A stretch of DNA of 64,000 bases from Elusimicrobiota bacterium (lineage in GTDB: Bacteria > Elusimicrobiota > Elusimicrobia > Elusimicrobiales > UBA9959). The DNA lies in assembly GCA_026388155.1 (NCBI GenBank), contig JAPLKI010000025.1:1-64000 (forward strand). The letters are read 5' to 3'. Below are positions 61,257 to 64,000 of this stretch, piece after piece. The notes under the pieces are model-generated. The model saw only the letters and a program-made list of their open reading frames with translations. It had not been told where the DNA came from and searched no databases. Each line of letters starts with the position of its first letter. The first letter of the stretch is position 1. The translations under genes were made by a program, and so were the position numbers.

Positions 61257-62129
61257 ATGTCTGAAAACGGGTTGATAAGAACTTTTGAGGGACACTCGGA
61301 CGGCGTGCTTTGCGCGGCCTTTTCTCCCAGCGGGAAATTTCTGGCCACGGGAAGCGAAGACAACACCATAAAACTGTGGTCCATCCCGGACGGCATTAAT
61401 ATACATACCCTCGCCGCCCACGGGGGCGATGTGAGGGACCTCGCTTTCTCACCGGACGGCGGCCTGCTTGCCTCCGCCAGCTGGGACAAAGCCGTAAAGA
61501 TCTGGCGGATCTCTGATTATTCGCTTATAAACACTCTCTCCGGGCACGATTCCTGTGTAAACCGGGTTTGCTTTTCCCCCGACGGTAAGACATTGGCCAC
61601 ATCCTCCGATGATACTTCGCTTAAGATCTGGAACGCGGGCGGGTCGCTTTTAAAAACCCTGAAACCGGACATCGGCGATGTAAAAGCCATGGCGTTTTCC
61701 CCCAACGGCGATATACTGGCTATTGGCGGCGTGGAACTGCAGTTTTTGGCTTTAAAGGATTTTTCTCTTCTGAAAGATAACGATACTTATGTTTACGGCG
61801 TGCGGGATATGGCCTTTTCCCCTGACGGCAAGGCGCTTGCGGCCGCGCTTGGCATGGAAAAGAAAATGGAAATATGGTCGTCTGAAACACTGTCGCTTTC
61901 AGGCACGCTTAAGGACTCCGACTGGCTTAATTGCGCCGCTTTCACCCCCGACGGGAAATCAGTGGTCACCGGCGGCTCGGCGGTAAAGGCATGGGATATT
62001 CAAAGCGGCACAGTCATAAAAACCTTTGAAGGCCACACCGATGAAATCTATTCGGTTTGTGTTTCTCCCGACGGGCAATATATAGCCTCCGCCTCCAACG
62101 ACAAAACGGCAAAACTCTGGAAAATCTGA
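61257..62129 (+). CDS. WD40-repeat protein (single seven-bladed propeller)
   Basis: 290 residues made of seven WD40 units, for example GHSDGVLCAAFSPSGKFLA with TIKLWSI and GHTDEIYSVCVSPDGQYIA with TAKLWKI. Blades 4 to 6 are degenerate. The protein is just one propeller, with no signal peptide, kinase or other domain. It probably serves as a cytoplasmic interaction platform; partner unknown. GGGGGG eight bases before the ATG acts as the ribosome-binding site. Confidence 0.93.
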   Translation: MSENGLIRTFEGHSDGVLCAAFSPSGKFLATGSEDNTIKLWSIPDGINIHTLAAHGGDVRDLAFSPDGGLLASASWDKAVKIWRISDYSLINTLSGHDSCVNRVCFSPDGKTLATSSDDTSLKIWNAGGSLLKTLKPDIGDVKAMAFSPNGDILAIGGVELQFLALKDFSLLKDNDTYVYGVRDMAFSPDGKALAAALGMEKKMEIWSSETLSLSGTLKDSDWLNCAAFTPDGKSVVTGGSAVKAWDIQSGTVIKTFEGHTDEIYSVCVSPDGQYIASASNDKTAKLWKI

Positions 62130-62176
62130 GAAAAGTTGCAAGTTACAAGTCACAGGTCACATGTAAGAAGAATTTA

Positions 62177-63376
62177 ATGAAAAAGGCGGCATTAGCGGCG
62201 TTTCTGGCGTTCGGTATTTCCAGCGCTTACGCTGCGGGCTTTCGCCTATCCGAGCAGGACGCTAAAGCGAACGGTATGGGCAACGCCTTCGTGGCCGCGG
62301 CGGATAACGCCTCAGCCGTGTGGTACAACCCGGCCGCCATGACCGAGCTTGATAAAACGAGCCTGTCTCTCGGCACAGTAATGGTATATCCCACAACGAC
62401 GCATGACTATACCGGCGGTTCAGACGAGATCGCAAAGGTAGTACACATCCCCCCCTACTTTTACGCTACCCACAAACTAAATAATAAAATGGCGCTCGGC
62501 TTTGGTTTCAATGCTCCTTTCGGGTTGTCCACCGATTGGGATACAACTTCCCATGCCGCTTCGGTAGCCGCTTATTCCGATATAAAGGCTTACAGCTATA
62601 ACCTTAACGGAGCCTACAAGGTTAGCTATAAGCTCTCGCTCGCCTTGGGCGCGGACTATGTCTATCTAGACGCCACCATGAACAACACTAGTATGGATCT
62701 CTCCGGCAATGGCCATGGCTGGGGCTACAATGCCGCGGTTTTCTACAGGGCCGGCGACAAGTGGAACTTTGGCGCCAATTACAGGAGCTCCGTAAAGATA
62801 GATGTTGACGGGACGGCAACAGTAGCCGCTTTGGGCAGTTCCAACGACGCTTCAACCAGGATAACTCTGCCGGACACCTTCCAGATAGGCGCGGCCTACA
62901 AAGCGAATGAAAAGTGGCTGGTCAGCGCCACCGCTGACTACACCAACTGGGCCACCTATCACGCGTTGATCGTGAAGTCCAACACCATAACAGCCCTGAC
63001 TTCATATCTTAATAGTGTTGTGCCTGGCGGCTATCCTGTCAGCAACACCATCACTGAGCGGAAGAACTGGCAGAGCGTCTGGGGCTTCCATGCCGGTACC
63101 GAGTATAAGTACTCAGATACCTGGGCTTTCCGGGCCGGTACTTTCTATGACTGCAACCCGGTAAAGGAAAAGTACTTCGACACGAGCATACCGGATTCGG
63201 ACCGCATGGCCTTCTCTATCGGCGCCGGGTACACCAAGGGCAACATCGTAGCCGATCTCTCTTACACCTACCTGATGCTGGTGAAAAGGACCGTAGACAG
63301 CGCTACCAATACCCTGGACGGCATCTACAAATCGTCCGCCCATCTGCCGGCTATCAGCGTTGGTTGTAAATTTTAG
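62177..63376 (+). CDS. OmpP1/FadL-family outer-membrane porin
   Basis: About 399 residues. The signal peptide is KKAALAAFLAFGISSAYA, then the FadL start AGFRLSEQDAKANGMGNAFVAAADNASAVWYNPAAM. Beta-strands run to the C-terminal Phe (ISVGCKF). FadL barrels carry fatty acids or other hydrophobic compounds across the outer membrane. ATG 62177 is right; the frame upstream overlaps the WD40 gene. AAGAAG precedes the ATG. No fad genes nearby. Confidence 0.93.
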   Translation: MKKAALAAFLAFGISSAYAAGFRLSEQDAKANGMGNAFVAAADNASAVWYNPAAMTELDKTSLSLGTVMVYPTTTHDYTGGSDEIAKVVHIPPYFYATHKLNNKMALGFGFNAPFGLSTDWDTTSHAASVAAYSDIKAYSYNLNGAYKVSYKLSLALGADYVYLDATMNNTSMDLSGNGHGWGYNAAVFYRAGDKWNFGANYRSSVKIDVDGTATVAALGSSNDASTRITLPDTFQIGAAYKANEKWLVSATADYTNWATYHALIVKSNTITALTSYLNSVVPGGYPVSNTITERKNWQSVWGFHAGTEYKYSDTWAFRAGTFYDCNPVKEKYFDTSIPDSDRMAFSIGAGYTKGNIVADLSYTYLMLVKRTVDSATNTLDGIYKSSAHLPAISVGCKF

Positions 63377-63405
63377 GAAAAGGATAGAGTCGTAAACAAT
63401 TATAA

Positions 63406-63440
63406 AAGCCCCCGCGTCTTTTTAAAGGACGCGGGGGCTT
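63406..63440. terminator. Bidirectional terminator
   Basis: 13-bp perfect stem AAGCCCCCGCGTC/GACGCGGGGGCTT with a 9-base loop, between the convergent porin and response-regulator genes. A T-rich tail is present on the minus strand. Confidence 0.85.
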
Positions 63441-63493
63441 CGTTATAAAAATTTTGTCCTGCCAACTACTAACGACCGGCTGTCTTTCTATAT

Positions 63494-63904
63494 TTATCTT
63501 TCTTCTTCAATGTGCCAGGGCTTTTCTGAAACTTTTTTATTGTCCTCCAGCCCGCCCAAAGCTGAAACCACCATATCCCTCAGCTGTTCTATATCAAACG
63601 GCTTTGTAATGTACCCGGAAGCGCCCATTTTCAGCGTTTTTATCGCCGTGTCCAGGTCCTCCTCGCCGGTAAGCATAAACACTATCGGTTGGCAGGTCAG
63701 CTCTTTCAAACCTGCAAGCACGCCAAGCCCGTCCATGGACGGCATCTTTATATCCAAAAGCACTACCGAGGGCCGCTCGGAGACAATAAGGCGCAGGGCC
63801 GCTTGCCCCTCCATGGCGGTCAGCACTTGATAATCGGAAAATACCTGCTGCAGTATCAGGGTGATACTTTCGTCGTCATCCACCACTAAGATTTTATGAG
63901 CCAT
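63494..63904 (-). CDS. Single-domain response regulator
   Basis: About 136 residues, one receiver domain: acidic pair VVDDDES, phospho-acceptor Asp in VVLLDIKMPSMDG, Thr in FMLTGEED and Lys in YITKPFD. A short polar tail replaces an output domain, as in CheY-like proteins. ATG 63904 has TATAAT 7 bases upstream and no Shine-Dalgarno sequence, so the mRNA is predicted leaderless. No kinase is adjacent; the orphan kinase at 18722-20866 is a possible partner only by elimination. Confidence 0.93.
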   Translation of the reverse strand: MAHKILVVDDDESITLILQQVFSDYQVLTAMEGQAALRLIVSERPSVVLLDIKMPSMDGLGVLAGLKELTCQPIVFMLTGEEDLDTAIKTLKMGASGYITKPFDIEQLRDMVVSALGGLEDNKKVSEKPWHIEEER

Positions 63905-63911
63905 CTGCTCT

Positions 63912-63917
63912 ATTATA
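63912..63917 (-). promoter_or_regulatory. Leaderless -10 box of the response regulator
   Basis: TATAAT on the minus strand lies 7 bases before ATG 63904, placing the predicted transcription start at the start codon. The -35 match (TTACGG, 17-base spacer) is weak. Confidence 0.5.
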
Positions 63918-64000
63918 CAAAAGTCGGCGCGCGTCCGTAATTTTACCCGGGATTTACAACGGCGATTACGCAAAATTTATATAATTACTTATCCTTAATC

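Noticed and set aside
59985-61421. Longer start for the MFS transporter at 61421
   Set aside because: The added 70 residues are not hydrophobic and are the complement of the WD40 coding sequence; the hydrophobic start at 61211 fits the family.

Overview
The window is bacterial, moderately GC-rich (roughly 55 to 57 percent by eye) and densely coded, with genes in alternating blocks on both strands. It looks like a chromosomal segment of a Gram-negative (diderm) organism. It encodes outer-membrane beta-barrels, an OmpA-type protein, lipoproteins, murein enzymes and a PilB/GspE-type ATPase. The style (many secreted TPR proteins, a secreted subtilisin and clostripain, two squalene/phytoene-synthase family enzymes, an isolated pilus ATPase) suggests Elusimicrobiota or a relative. 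That placement is inference and would need a marker-gene tree.

Layout. 1-1714: the end of an integrated element, with a large serine recombinase whose frame runs antisense through a tRNA-Ser(GGA) gene. 1992-21704: smpB, then a long minus-strand block (beta-barrel protein, PilB/GspE ATPase, DUF192, subtilisin, HAD phosphatase, efp, M48 protease with LemA, M24 peptidase, rsmA, murC with a P-loop-less THEP1-like protein, a TPR protein, a candidate small RNA, a LysM/FecR protein, a histidine kinase, rdgB). 21992-29731: plus-strand TPR proteins, a C11 peptidase, a squalene/phytoene synthase homologue and dcd. 29864-31375: an ATP-grasp gene bracketed by two pairs of direct repeats. 31458-41554: rplM-rpsI, a nucleotidase operon with two apparently dead phosphatase paralogues, a HIT protein, and rpsU-dnaG-rpoD. 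41679-46393: channel-like protein, secreted GH104 lysozyme, rplU-rpmA-obgE. 46498-52366: OmpA-type protein, squalene synthase, MFS exporter, anmK, intact THEP1-like NTPase, cysE, PEBP lipoprotein. 52619-63904: SurA-like protein, a GT2-DUF2723-TPR fusion, ornithine carbamoyltransferase, two tandem secreted paralogues, MFS transporter, WD40 propeller, FadL-type porin and a stand-alone response regulator.

Three signals are not ordinary gene content. First, many spacers hold fold-back elements built of degenerate short words (GGGTTAGGG, GCTTATGGC, CTGAAG or GTAGAGTG types). The right arm is the reverse complement of the left, and several share a core of the form GGA-n-TCCTT whatever the arm words are. 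Second, about ten genes lack a Shine-Dalgarno sequence and instead have a -10 hexamer 6 to 12 bases before the start codon, which predicts leaderless or nearly leaderless mRNAs. Third, the operon 32608-37099 places an intact secreted 5'-nucleotidase beside a lipoprotein paralogue without metal ligands and an AphA-like protein without the nucleophilic Asp.

No rRNA, CRISPR array or insertion-sequence transposase was seen.
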